Part shown: positions 25,646 to 34,109 of the stretch, one piece after another | Position numbering within the stretch: position 1 is the stretch's first letter | Layout of the letters: the number at the start of each line of letters is the position of its first letter | Source: Erythrobacter sp. EC-HK427 | GTDB taxonomy: Bacteria; Pseudomonadota; Alphaproteobacteria; Sphingomonadales; Sphingomonadaceae | Direction of reading: 5' to 3' | Assembly (NCBI RefSeq): GCF_902498745.1 | Contig: NZ_LR701479.1 | Location: forward strand, 2,442,881 to 2,506,880 | Length of the DNA: 64,000 nucleotides | The notes under the pieces: generated by a model | The model's input: the letters and a program-made list of their open reading frames with translations, nothing else | Told to the model about the DNA's origin: nothing | Database searches by the model: none | Translations under genes and position numbers: made by a program

Positions 25646-28195
25646 ATGAACGAAGGTTTTTCTGACGATATGGCCGAAACCGGCGTCACCCGGCGCATTT
25701 CGCGTGGCGGGCAGGGCGCGTGGAATAACATCCGCAATGCCTGGCAGACGCGCCGCTGGTTCCGCGTACTGTTTTACGCACTGGGCGGTGGCTTCCTCCT
25801 GGCGGTTATTGGCTATTTCTGGCTCGCATACGATCTGCCCGATGCCGAGACCTTGCTCGATTACGAGCCCAATTTGCCGACAGTCGTGCGCGGTATCGAT
25901 GGCGAGATCGTCCACCGGTACGAGCGCGAGCGGCGGATTGAGCTCGAATACCGCGATATGCCCGCGCAACTGCTCAACGCCTATATCTCTGCCGAGGACG
26001 AGACGTTTTGGAGCCATAGCGGCATCGATGCAGGCGGCTTTGTTGGCGCGGTTATCGATTATGTGTCGAAAATCGGTTCGGGCGAGCGCGCCGTGGGCGG
26101 TTCGACCATCACCCAGCAGGTCGCCAAGAACATTCTTGTGGGCGACGAATACTCGATCACCCGCAAGCTGCGCGAAATGATCCTCGCCACACGCATCGAA
26201 AGCGTTCTGGAAAAAGAGGACATCATCACGCTTTATCTGAACGTGATACCTCTTGGCCGCCGCAGCTTCGGCGTGCAGGCGGCGTCGCTGGCATATTTTG
26301 ACAAGGATGTGGACGAGCTGGAACTGCATGAAATTGCTTTTCTGGCTGCAATCACACCGGCGCCCGAACGTTATGGCCGCGAAGCGAATTTCGAAGATGC
26401 AAAGCAGCGCCGCGACTTCATCCTCTCGCAGATGGAAGACAACGGTTACATCACGCAAGAGCAGATGGCCGCAGCACAGGCGGCACCGCTTGGGGTGGTG
26501 CAAGGCGGGGGCCAGGTTCGTTCGGTCGATGCCGGCTATTTCCTCGAAGAGGTGCGCCGCCAGCTGATCGCCCGTTTTGGCGAAGAGGCGGTGGATGGCG
26601 AAAACAGCGTCTATGCAGGTGGCCTGTGGGTGCGCACCTCGCTCGACATGGAATTGCAGGAGGCGGCGCGCAATTCGCTGCGCGATGCGATGCTGCGCTA
26701 TCACGGTAATCGCGGCTGGACGGGCCCGATTGCAACAATTGATCCCGACGACGGATCGCTGACGTCGCAGCTCGCAAGTTCCTACCTCGGCATCAATTAC
26801 GAAGACTGGCGCATCGGTGTGGTGACGCAGCGCAACGGCGGTTCAGCCACAATCGGCTTTGCCGATGGCGAGGAAGCGCCGCTTTCAGGTCTACCCGACG
26901 GATTGGAAGTCGGACACGTCACCGCCGTGTCACCGAGCGGCAACGGGTTCCGCGTGCGCGCCATTCCGGAAATTTCGGGCGGCTTCGTCGCGCTCGATCC
27001 GCATACTGGGCGCGTTTATGCGGTGCAGGGCGGGTTTGACAGCCGCTTGGGCGCGTTCAATCGCGCGGTGCAAGCCAATCGCCAGCCCGGTTCGACCGTC
27101 AAACCGTTTGTCTATGCTACCGGGCTCGACAACGGGATGACACCAGCGAGCATGATCCCCGACAGCCAGTACTGCTACTATCAGGGCAGCAATCTGGGCG
27201 AAAAGTGCTTCACCAATTTCGGCGGCAGCCGCGGCGGGGGGGAGTATCCCATGCGCTACGGCCTCGAACAGTCGAAGAACCTGATGACCATCCACATCGC
27301 GATGGACGCGGGGATGGAAAATGTCATTCAGGATTTCCGCGATGTCGGGCTGGAGCCGGAGAATATCGAATACCAGCCCTATCCCGCTTTCGCGCTTGGC
27401 GCGGGCGAGACAACCGTTATGCGCATCACCAATGCCTATGCGGCGATGGTCAATCACGGGCGGCTCAATGAGCCGACGCTGATCGACTATGTGCAGGACC
27501 GCGACGGTAATGTGATTTACCGCGCCGACACCCGCGATTGCACCGGCTGCAATATGGCCGAGTGGGACGGCGGGCCAATGCCGCGCTTTGGCCGCACCGG
27601 AGAGCAGGTGATGGATGCCCGCACAGCATTCCAGACCGTCCATATGCTCACCGGTGTGATCGAGCGGGGCACCGCGACACGGCTGAACGATCTCGACATT
27701 CCGCTGTTCGGCAAAACTGGCACCAGCACCGGCCCCAAGGACGTGTGGTTTGTGGGCGGATCGCCGGATATTGTCGGCGGCGTGTATCTCGGCTTTGATA
27801 ACCCGCGCAATCTGGGGGGCTGGGTGCAGGCGGGGAACACGGCCGCGCCGATCTTCCGCCAGTTCGTGATGGAATCGCCGGGCCATTGGAACGGTCGCCC
27901 CTTCACCGCGCCCGAAGGCGTCCGGATGGTGCGGATCGACCGGCGCACGGGCAGCCGCGTATTCTCCGGCTGGCCCACGGGAGAGCCGACCGCCGCGATC
28001 ATTTGGGAAGCCTTCAAACCCGACACCGAACCGCGCCGCACCCAGCGGCAGGATGACATCGACGCAATGCGCCAAATCATCCTCGCCCAGCTCCGTCGCC
28101 AGCGCGATGGGCCGCAGCGTGCGGCTGCTCCAGTCGAACAGGAAGCTACCGAAGAGCAGGGTAATTTCGCCGAGGAAGAAGGCGGCATCTACTAA
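25646..28195 (+). CDS. mrcA: Class A penicillin-binding protein 1A
   Basis: An 849-residue bifunctional peptidoglycan synthase. A membrane anchor lies near residues 39-62. The glycosyltransferase-51 domain has its catalytic glutamate (E117) in AEDETFWSHSGID and the GGSTITQQ motif at 151-158. The transpeptidase has S483xxK486 in GSTVKPF, SKN at 543-545 and KTGT at 690-693. The length is normal for PBP1A. Four cysteines in the periplasmic transpeptidase part (C510, C521, C632, C635) could form disulfides. It is followed by prfB. Confidence 0.96.
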   Translation: MNEGFSDDMAETGVTRRISRGGQGAWNNIRNAWQTRRWFRVLFYALGGGFLLAVIGYFWLAYDLPDAETLLDYEPNLPTVVRGIDGEIVHRYERERRIELEYRDMPAQLLNAYISAEDETFWSHSGIDAGGFVGAVIDYVSKIGSGERAVGGSTITQQVAKNILVGDEYSITRKLREMILATRIESVLEKEDIITLYLNVIPLGRRSFGVQAASLAYFDKDVDELELHEIAFLAAITPAPERYGREANFEDAKQRRDFILSQMEDNGYITQEQMAAAQAAPLGVVQGGGQVRSVDAGYFLEEVRRQLIARFGEEAVDGENSVYAGGLWVRTSLDMELQEAARNSLRDAMLRYHGNRGWTGPIATIDPDDGSLTSQLASSYLGINYEDWRIGVVTQRNGGSATIGFADGEEAPLSGLPDGLEVGHVTAVSPSGNGFRVRAIPEISGGFVALDPHTGRVYAVQGGFDSRLGAFNRAVQANRQPGSTVKPFVYATGLDNGMTPASMIPDSQYCYYQGSNLGEKCFTNFGGSRGGGEYPMRYGLEQSKNLMTIHIAMDAGMENVIQDFRDVGLEPENIEYQPYPAFALGAGETTVMRITNAYAAMVNHGRLNEPTLIDYVQDRDGNVIYRADTRDCTGCNMAEWDGGPMPRFGRTGEQVMDARTAFQTVHMLTGVIERGTATRLNDLDIPLFGKTGTSTGPKDVWFVGGSPDIVGGVYLGFDNPRNLGGWVQAGNTAAPIFRQFVMESPGHWNGRPFTAPEGVRMVRIDRRTGSRVFSGWPTGEPTAAIIWEAFKPDTEPRRTQRQDDIDAMRQIILAQLRRQRDGPQRAAAPVEQEATEEQGNFAEEEGGIY

Positions 28196-28306
28196 CACCT
28201 TACGTGCGATGGGGGCAGGCGGCGCGCTGCGGAACCGCGCTGCCGCTCTTCCCATTGTGCGCGGGCTCGGCTAACCGCGCTCGCTGTTTGATTGGAGATT
28301 GAGACC

Positions 28307-29434
28307 ATGCGTGCCGAAGGGCAGGCGCATATTGACCGCATCGAAGCGGCGCTGGCGCTGGTGAAGAGATCGCTCGACTGGGACATGGCGCTGCGCCGTC
28401 TCGACGAGCTGGAAGCGCGGGTGCAGGATCCCGACCTGTGGAACGACCCGAAGGCAGCGCAGGCGATCAGCCGCGAGCATAAGCTGCTGAAGGACTCGGT
28501 GGAAACCGTGCGCGAAATCTCCAGCGAAATGTCTGACGCGGTGGAATTCGTGGAAATGGGCGAGGCCGAAGGCGATGACGATATCGTTGCCGATGGCCTC
28601 TCCAGCCTCGCTAAGCTGGCCGAGCGGGCAGACCGCGACAAGGTGAATGCACTGCTTTCGGGCGAGGCGGACGGTTACGACACCTATCTGCAAGTGAACG
28701 CGGGCGCGGGCGGCACCGAAAGCCAGGACTGGGCGGAAATGCTCTTCCGGATGTATGCGCGCTGGGCCGAAAAGCGCGGCTACAAAGTCGAAACGGTCGA
28801 ATACCAGGCGGGGGAGCAGGCGGGGATCAAGTCGGCGACGATCCTTATCAAGGGCGAAAACGCCTATGGCTACGCCAAGACCGAAAGCGGCGTGCACCGG
28901 CTCGTGCGGATCAGCCCGTATGACAGCTCGGCCCGCCGCCACACCTCGTTTTCCAGCGTGTGGGTCTATCCGGTGATCGACGACGATATCGATATCGAGA
29001 TCAATCCGGCGGACTTGAAGGTCGATACCTACCGGGCGTCAGGCGCGGGCGGGCAGCACATCAACACGACCGATTCAGCGGTGCGCATCACCCACCAGCC
29101 CACCGGTATCGTGGTCGCCAGCCAGGCCGACCGCAGCCAGCACAAGAACCGCGCCACGGCGATGAATATGCTGAAGGCCCGGCTGTTCGAACGCGAGATG
29201 CAAATCCGCGAGGCGGCAGCGGCGGGCGAATATGCCGAGAAGACCGAGATCGGCTGGGGCCACCAGATCCGCTCCTACGTTTTGCAGCCCTACCAGATGG
29301 TGAAAGACCTGCGCACGGGCTTTACCAGCCCGACGCCGGACGACGTGCTGGATGGCGATCTCGATGGCTTTATCGCCGCAGCGCTGGCGCAGCGGGTGAC
29401 AGGCGAGAGCGTGGTTGTGGAGGATGTGGAGTAG
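28307..29434 (+). CDS. prfB: Peptide chain release factor 2
   Basis: A 375-residue RF2. The catalytic GGQ is at residues 248-250 in [10 protein letters not shown]. The stop-codon-reading tripeptide is SPY (203-205) where E. coli has SPF, a form I believe to be usual in alphaproteobacteria. The frame is continuous from ATG 28307, which has GGAG 9 bases upstream, so the programmed +1 frameshift of E. coli prfB is absent and that self-control loop does not operate here. It releases chains at UAA and UGA. Confidence 0.96.
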   Translation: MRAEGQAHIDRIEAALALVKRSLDWDMALRRLDELEARVQDPDLWNDPKAAQAISREHKLLKDSVETVREISSEMSDAVEFVEMGEAEGDDDIVADGLSSLAKLAERADRDKVNALLSGEADGYDTYLQVNAGAGGTESQDWAEMLFRMYARWAEKRGYKVETVEYQAGEQAGIKSATILIKGENAYGYAKTESGVHRLVRISPYDSSARRHTSFSSVWVYPVIDDDIDIEINPADLKVDTYRASGAGGQHINTTDSAVRITHQPTGIVVASQADRSQHKNRATAMNMLKARLFEREMQIREAAAAGEYAEKTEIGWGHQIRSYVLQPYQMVKDLRTGFTSPTPDDVLDGDLDGFIAAALAQRVTGESVVVEDVE

Positions 29435-29436
29435 CC

Positions 29437-29464
29437 TCTCCCGAGGGCTTTCACCCACGGGAGA
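29437..29464 (+). terminator. Terminator-like hairpin after prfB
   Basis: A perfect 7-base-pair stem TCTCCCG/CGGGAGA encloses an inner GGG/CCC pairing. It lies between the prfB stop and the stop of the convergent Sel1-repeat gene. There is no clear T run, so it may be a weak or Rho-assisted terminator or a 3'-end-protecting structure. Confidence 0.5.
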
Positions 29465-29488
29465 CTGAGACTAGCCTTTAGCCTTACT

Positions 29489-30991
29489 CTAATTGCACAC
29501 AGCGGCGCTGGAGTTTGACCCCGGCATTTGACAATGCGCGCTCCGATAACTGTCCCTAGTCTGGGCGGCCGCGTCAGCCGTGCTCAACACCGGCGGTCGC
29601 GCCGGAGCAGATGACGCAGAGGGCTGATAGCTGCTGTAAGCATCATTGCCACCGCCATTTGCAGTCCGCCAGCGGGCCTCCGCCATGCCGGGTTGGTTGG
29701 TACCCGTCCCAAAAGTGCCTTCCAAACCTGTACCCCTTGCGCGCAGTTCTCTGTCAACACTTGCCCTGATCGGGCTATCACGAAACCAATTGGCGAGCAC
29801 ATATAGCGTTTGAGTGTTAATTGATCCGATTCGATTATTGTTTATTGCCAATTGTATAACTTCAGAAGCTAAGGGGCCTGACCGTAGATCATAGACGGCG
29901 AAATCAATGGCACCGGATATGTCGCCCGCTTGGAGCAGTCCCACCAATTCTGCCCGTTCGTTCGCACGCTCCGCGAACCATTGCTGGCGGCGTTCGAGAG
30001 CAGTTGCCAACTCGCTTGCAAATGCACATTCGACCCCAAGACGGCAGGCTTTTGCATATGCGAGGTTGGCGGCTTCAAAATTCTCCCTGCCATACTCTAC
30101 CCACCCCAAAAGAGCGCAGGCACTCGGGTAATCGGCAGCACAAGCTTGATCCAGAATCGGCAACGATTGTAACTCGCGGCCCATGCGAATAAGCATTTGC
30201 GCCTGCTGCTGACATGACTCTAGGTTCGCGCTGTCACAGGCCCTAGCATAGGCAGCTTCAGAAAGTGCGATCTCTCCGGCTAAATCATAGAAACGGCCAA
30301 GGTATGCGCAACCTGTTCGACGAAGGTTTGCTTCACATGCGCGCAAATAGAATGTTCCCGCGCGGACAAGATCGACTGGCCCTCCTTCGCCTCTTTCTAA
30401 AGCAATTCCAGCCCAAGAGCATGATTGCGCATCTCCGCCCTCGCACGCTTGTATTAGGATGGGCCTAGCAGCAGCCAAGTCGGCCCGCACGCCTTCTCCA
30501 AGTGTCAGTGCCCGGCCGGCGCGTACGCAGTCTGATTGACTGCCATTATTACACGCTTGAATAGACGCTGGTATCGACGATGCAACAACAGGGCCTTGTG
30601 CAGGTGCCGCACGAGCACTTCTGGCTGCATCTGCGCGGCGTGCGGTTGCAGCGTTGTCACAAGCTTCCTCACTGCCCAATCGGCAAGCTGCGTCGAACAT
30701 GGCGATTCCGCGAGACCGGTCCGCAGGTACACCCTCTCCTGTCATAAAGAGGACTGCGAGATTGCTGCAAGAGCTCGGTATTCCGCCGTTGCAGGCTTGC
30801 TCAAACAGGACAGCAGCGTTGCGGAAATCACCTCGATCATAGGCATCAAGCCCGCGCTCAAAGACTTGACCGGCGGTTTGCGCTTGTGCCGCAACGGGAA
30901 TGGCAAAACACGACATAAACAGACCAAGCAGGCCAGTGAAGCGTAAAGCAAAAAGCCTCAGCCTGATTCCTTGAAAACGATCTGGCATCAT
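29489..30991 (-). CDS. Secreted Cys-rich Sel1-like repeat protein
   Basis: A 500-residue exported protein with a signal peptide ending near VAAQAQ (about residue 38). About eight Sel1/TPR-like units follow, each with paired cysteines in the pattern (Q/R/K)AC followed 8-10 residues later by C, as in QACNGGIPSSC, AACRLGSEEAC and QACEGGDAQSC. This resembles the Hcp group, where the pairs form disulfides. The C-terminal 90 residues are Ser/Ala-rich. GGAGG 5 bases before ATG 30991 decides the start. GC is visibly lower than its neighbours, in places near 40%. Function unknown; probably a periplasmic protein-binding scaffold. Confidence 0.85.
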   Translation of the reverse strand: MMPDRFQGIRLRLFALRFTGLLGLFMSCFAIPVAAQAQTAGQVFERGLDAYDRGDFRNAAVLFEQACNGGIPSSCSNLAVLFMTGEGVPADRSRGIAMFDAACRLGSEEACDNAATARRADAARSARAAPAQGPVVASSIPASIQACNNGSQSDCVRAGRALTLGEGVRADLAAARPILIQACEGGDAQSCSWAGIALERGEGGPVDLVRAGTFYLRACEANLRRTGCAYLGRFYDLAGEIALSEAAYARACDSANLESCQQQAQMLIRMGRELQSLPILDQACAADYPSACALLGWVEYGRENFEAANLAYAKACRLGVECAFASELATALERRQQWFAERANERAELVGLLQAGDISGAIDFAVYDLRSGPLASEVIQLAINNNRIGSINTQTLYVLANWFRDSPIRASVDRELRARGTGLEGTFGTGTNQPGMAEARWRTANGGGNDAYSSYQPSASSAPARPPVLSTADAAAQTRDSYRSAHCQMPGSNSSAAVCN

Positions 30992-31218
30992 GCATACCTC
31001 CAATAGTCACTGACTTTCGAAATCTTGCGGGAATTACCATCACACGCAAGAAAACAAGTATGACAAGTGCCGTTAGAGGCGTTTGGTTGAGTAAGGCGCC
31101 GGACTTCACGGCGTTCATGAGCCATCTCCCGCCGCCTCGATCTCACCGACACACCGCCAATAGACCCTGCACAATAAGTCCCTTTGCCTTGGCCGCGCTG
31201 GCCGCTAGAGGCGTTGGC

Positions 31219-32013
31219 ATGAGATCGGGGCCCACTCTCTCCATGATCGGCGGTTTGCTCGCCTGCTTCACGCTGGGCGGATGCGATAGCGCTGCGCCCG
31301 AGCGGCCCGAGACGTCGCTCGATTTTCCGCAGCCCTACCGCCCAGTCTCTGATCTCGCCGGCAATTCCTTCTCCACCGAGGAAGCGCGCGATGACCGGCG
31401 CGAGGCTGAGACGGTGATGGATCAGGCGGCGATCACCGAAGGGATGACCGTGGCCGATATTGGCGCGGGCGAGGGGTATTACACCGTCCGCCTGTCCGCG
31501 CGTGTCGGGCCGGAAGGGCGGGTTTTGGCGCAGGATATCGATGACGAGGCGCTGCGGCGGCTCGGCAGCCGGGTCGAGCGCGAGCGGCTCGACAATGTCT
31601 CGGTCATCACCGGCGGGATCGACGATCCGCGCCTGCCGCCGAACAGCTTTGACCGCATCTTCATGGTGCATATGTATCACGAGATCACCGAGCCCTACGC
31701 CTTCCTGTGGCGGATGCGTCCGGCCTTGCGCGAAGGCGGGCAAGTGATCGTGGTGGATGTCGACCGGCCAACCGACCAGCACGGCATCAATCCACAACTG
31801 CTGTTTTGCGAATTCGAAAGAGTCGGCTACCGCCTTGTCGAGTTCGTCAGAAAGCCGGAAATCGCCGGTTACTACGCGCAATTCGAGATCGAGGGCGAAC
31901 GCCCCGATCCACAGAATATCGAACCCTGCGCCCAGCAGGCAGCAACAGTTAGCGAATTGACCGTCAACGGTGACGGCCACTCAGAGGACAATAATGACGT
32001 TCAAGGGTCTTAA
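31219..32013 (+). CDS. SAM-dependent methyltransferase with an N-terminal lipoprotein signal
   Basis: A 264-residue class I methyltransferase. The SAM-binding motif is VADIGAGEGYYTVRLSARVG, followed by VLAQDIDDEAL and, later, MVHMYHEI. ATG 31219 begins a hydrophobic segment that ends in a lipobox-like TLGGC with C22; ATG 31243 would also keep the lipobox. A longer open frame to 31060 lacks signal character. An exported methyltransferase would lack SAM outside the cytoplasm, so either the signal is only a membrane anchor or the protein has another job. Its 3' end overlaps the next gene by 20 bases. Confidence 0.82.
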   Translation: MRSGPTLSMIGGLLACFTLGGCDSAAPERPETSLDFPQPYRPVSDLAGNSFSTEEARDDRREAETVMDQAAITEGMTVADIGAGEGYYTVRLSARVGPEGRVLAQDIDDEALRRLGSRVERERLDNVSVITGGIDDPRLPPNSFDRIFMVHMYHEITEPYAFLWRMRPALREGGQVIVVDVDRPTDQHGINPQLLFCEFERVGYRLVEFVRKPEIAGYYAQFEIEGERPDPQNIEPCAQQAATVSELTVNGDGHSEDNNDVQGS

Positions 32014-33400
32014 ACCCATCACTTACGGCGGCCGTGAAGTTTGGCCGCTGATCGAAGGCGGCAAGGGTGTTTCGGCGACCAACCATGCAAGCTCCGGCGC
32101 GTGGGCGGCGGCAGGCGGTATCGGCACGGTCAGCGCGGTGAATGCGGACAGCTACGATGCGAATGGCGATCCCATTCCGCAGCTTTATCCGCAAGCGACA
32201 CGGCGCGAACGGCACGAACAGCTGATCCGCTACGCCATTGACGGCGCGACCGAACAGGTGAAGCGCGCTTACGATGTTGCGTCGGGCAAGGGCGCGATCA
32301 ACATCAATGTGCTGTGGGAAATGGGCGGCGCGCCGCAGGTTCTGGAAGGCGTGCTGTCGAACTGCAAAGGCCTCATCACCGGCGTTACTTGTGGGGCAGG
32401 GATGCCCTACAAGCTCGCCGAGATTGCCGCGCGGCACCAGGTCAATTACCTGCCGATCATCAGCTCCGCCCGCGCTTTCCGCGCGCTGTGGAAGCGCAGC
32501 TATCACAAGGTGAGCGAGCTGATGGCGGCGGTGGTGTATGAAGACCCATGGCTGGCGGGCGGGCATAACGGCCTGTCCAATGCCGAAGATCCGAGGAAGC
32601 CTGAAGACCCCTATCCGCGCGTCGCCGCTTTGCGCGAGACGATGCGGGCGGAAGGCGTCTCCGAAGATGTGCCCATCGTCATGGCGGGCGGCGTGTGGTT
32701 TTTGCGCGAGTGGGAGAACTGGATCGACAATCCGGAGCTTGGCCAGATCGCGTTCCAGTTCGGCACGCGGCCGCTGCTGACCGAGGAAAGCCCGATCCCG
32801 CAAAGGTGGAAGGATCTGCTGCGCACGCTGGATGAAGGCGATATCCTTCTGCACAAATTCTCCCCCACGGGTTTCTATTCCAGCGCGGTGAAGAACCCCT
32901 TCCTGCGCGATCTGGAAGCGCGCAGCGAGCGGCAGATCGCCTACACCAAGGCAGCCGAAGGCGAACATACCGCGCAGCTGGATGTCGGAGTGAAGGGCAA
33001 GAACTTCTGGGTGAAACCCGAAGATCGCGCCCGCGCGCATGAGTGGGCCGCTGCGGGGCATACGCAGGCCTTGAAGACCCCCGATAGCACTGTGGTTTTT
33101 GTCACTCCCGAAAAGCGGGACGAGATTCGCAAGGACCAGACCGACTGCATGGGCTGCCTGTCGCATTGCGGGTTTTCCTCGTGGAAAGACCATGATGATT
33201 ACACCACCGGCCGCCTCGCCGATCCGCGCAGCTTCTGCATCCAGAAGACCTTGCAGGACATTGCCCATGGCGGCGATCCGGACGACAATCTGGCCTTCGC
33301 TGGCCATTCGGCGTACCGCTTCAAGACCGATCCGTTCTACTCGAACAACTTCACCCCGACGGTGAAGCAATTGGTCGAGCGGATCTTGACCGGCGACTAA
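31994..33400 (+). CDS. Nitronate monooxygenase-family flavin oxidoreductase with C-terminal Cys cluster
   Basis: A 468-residue TIM-barrel protein of the NMO / 2-nitropropane dioxygenase-like flavoprotein family. GITGVTCGAGMP (residues 127-137 region) and IVMAGGVW are FMN-binding segments, and FGTRPLLTEES follows. After about residue 375 there is an extension with C385, C388, C392 and C415 (CMGCLSHC then a later cysteine), a spacing that could bind a metal or iron-sulfur cluster. ATG 31994 has AGAGGA upstream. The substrate is unknown. Confidence 0.85.
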   Translation: MTFKGLKPITYGGREVWPLIEGGKGVSATNHASSGAWAAAGGIGTVSAVNADSYDANGDPIPQLYPQATRRERHEQLIRYAIDGATEQVKRAYDVASGKGAININVLWEMGGAPQVLEGVLSNCKGLITGVTCGAGMPYKLAEIAARHQVNYLPIISSARAFRALWKRSYHKVSELMAAVVYEDPWLAGGHNGLSNAEDPRKPEDPYPRVAALRETMRAEGVSEDVPIVMAGGVWFLREWENWIDNPELGQIAFQFGTRPLLTEESPIPQRWKDLLRTLDEGDILLHKFSPTGFYSSAVKNPFLRDLEARSERQIAYTKAAEGEHTAQLDVGVKGKNFWVKPEDRARAHEWAAAGHTQALKTPDSTVVFVTPEKRDEIRKDQTDCMGCLSHCGFSSWKDHDDYTTGRLADPRSFCIQKTLQDIAHGGDPDDNLAFAGHSAYRFKTDPFYSNNFTPTVKQLVERILTGD

Positions 33401-33401
33401 G

Positions 33402-34109
33402 ATGAGCAAGCCCGCCGCTCCGCCGCCTTTGCGCAATACCTTGCGCGAGGCGATGGCGGTGCCGCGGGTGTTGCTCAATCCGCTGCGTCTGCCGCGGGCG
33501 GGTGCGCAGATCGGGCAGGGCCGGGCGGTGATCGTCATTCCCGGCCTTGCGACGGGCGATGTCTCTACCACGCTCCTGCGGCGCACATTAAAGGCGCGGG
33601 GCTTTGTGCCGGAAGGCTGGCGGCTCGGCCTCAACACCGGTGCGGATCAGGAGAAGGTGCGCAAGCTCGAAGCGCGCATCGCCGCCTTGCACAAGCAGAC
33701 TCGGCAAAAGGTTATCCTGATCGGGTGGAGCCTTGGCGGTCTCTATGCGCGGGTGATAGGGCAGCGATGCGCGGAGATGCTCGACATGGTGGTGACTGTG
33801 GCCAGCCCGTTCTCGGGTGACCGGCACGCCAATGTCGCATGGAAGCTGTATGAGGCGATCAACGATCACACGGTGGACAACCCGCCCTTTGCCGAAGATT
33901 TCACGACCAAACCGCCCGTGCCGACCATCGCGATATGGTCAGGTGTGGACGGGATCGTCGCGCCGGAATGCAGCCGTGGGCGGGAGGGCGAGGCGGACTT
34001 TACGCTGCGGATCGACGCACCGCATTTCACGCTGGGCACCTCACGCGCCTGTATCGAGCAATTGCTGGGCATGATCGCGCAGGTGGACGCGGATCGGGCA
34101 CCGACCTAG
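33402..34109 (+). CDS. Alpha/beta hydrolase (lipase-like)
   Basis: A 235-residue protein with the nucleophile elbow GWSLGG (S110) after strand KVILIG, and an oxyanion region VIVIPGLATGD. It has no signal peptide. It starts 1 base after the stop of the flavin oxidoreductase gene and is probably cotranscribed with it. The GHxG-like histidine candidate lies in APHFTLGTSRA near the C-terminus. The TAG stop shares a CTAG with the stop of the convergent Amt gene. Confidence 0.85.
   Translation: MSKPAAPPPLRNTLREAMAVPRVLLNPLRLPRAGAQIGQGRAVIVIPGLATGDVSTTLLRRTLKARGFVPEGWRLGLNTGADQEKVRKLEARIAALHKQTRQKVILIGWSLGGLYARVIGQRCAEMLDMVVTVASPFSGDRHANVAWKLYEAINDHTVDNPPFAEDFTTKPPVPTIAIWSGVDGIVAPECSRGREGEADFTLRIDAPHFTLGTSRACIEQLLGMIAQVDADRAPT

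Noticed and set aside
28205-28270. GC-rich inverted sequence between the penicillin-binding protein and prfB
   Set aside because: Several overlapping partial pairings of GCGC-type sequence are possible, with no T run and no single good stem; likely chance in high-GC DNA.
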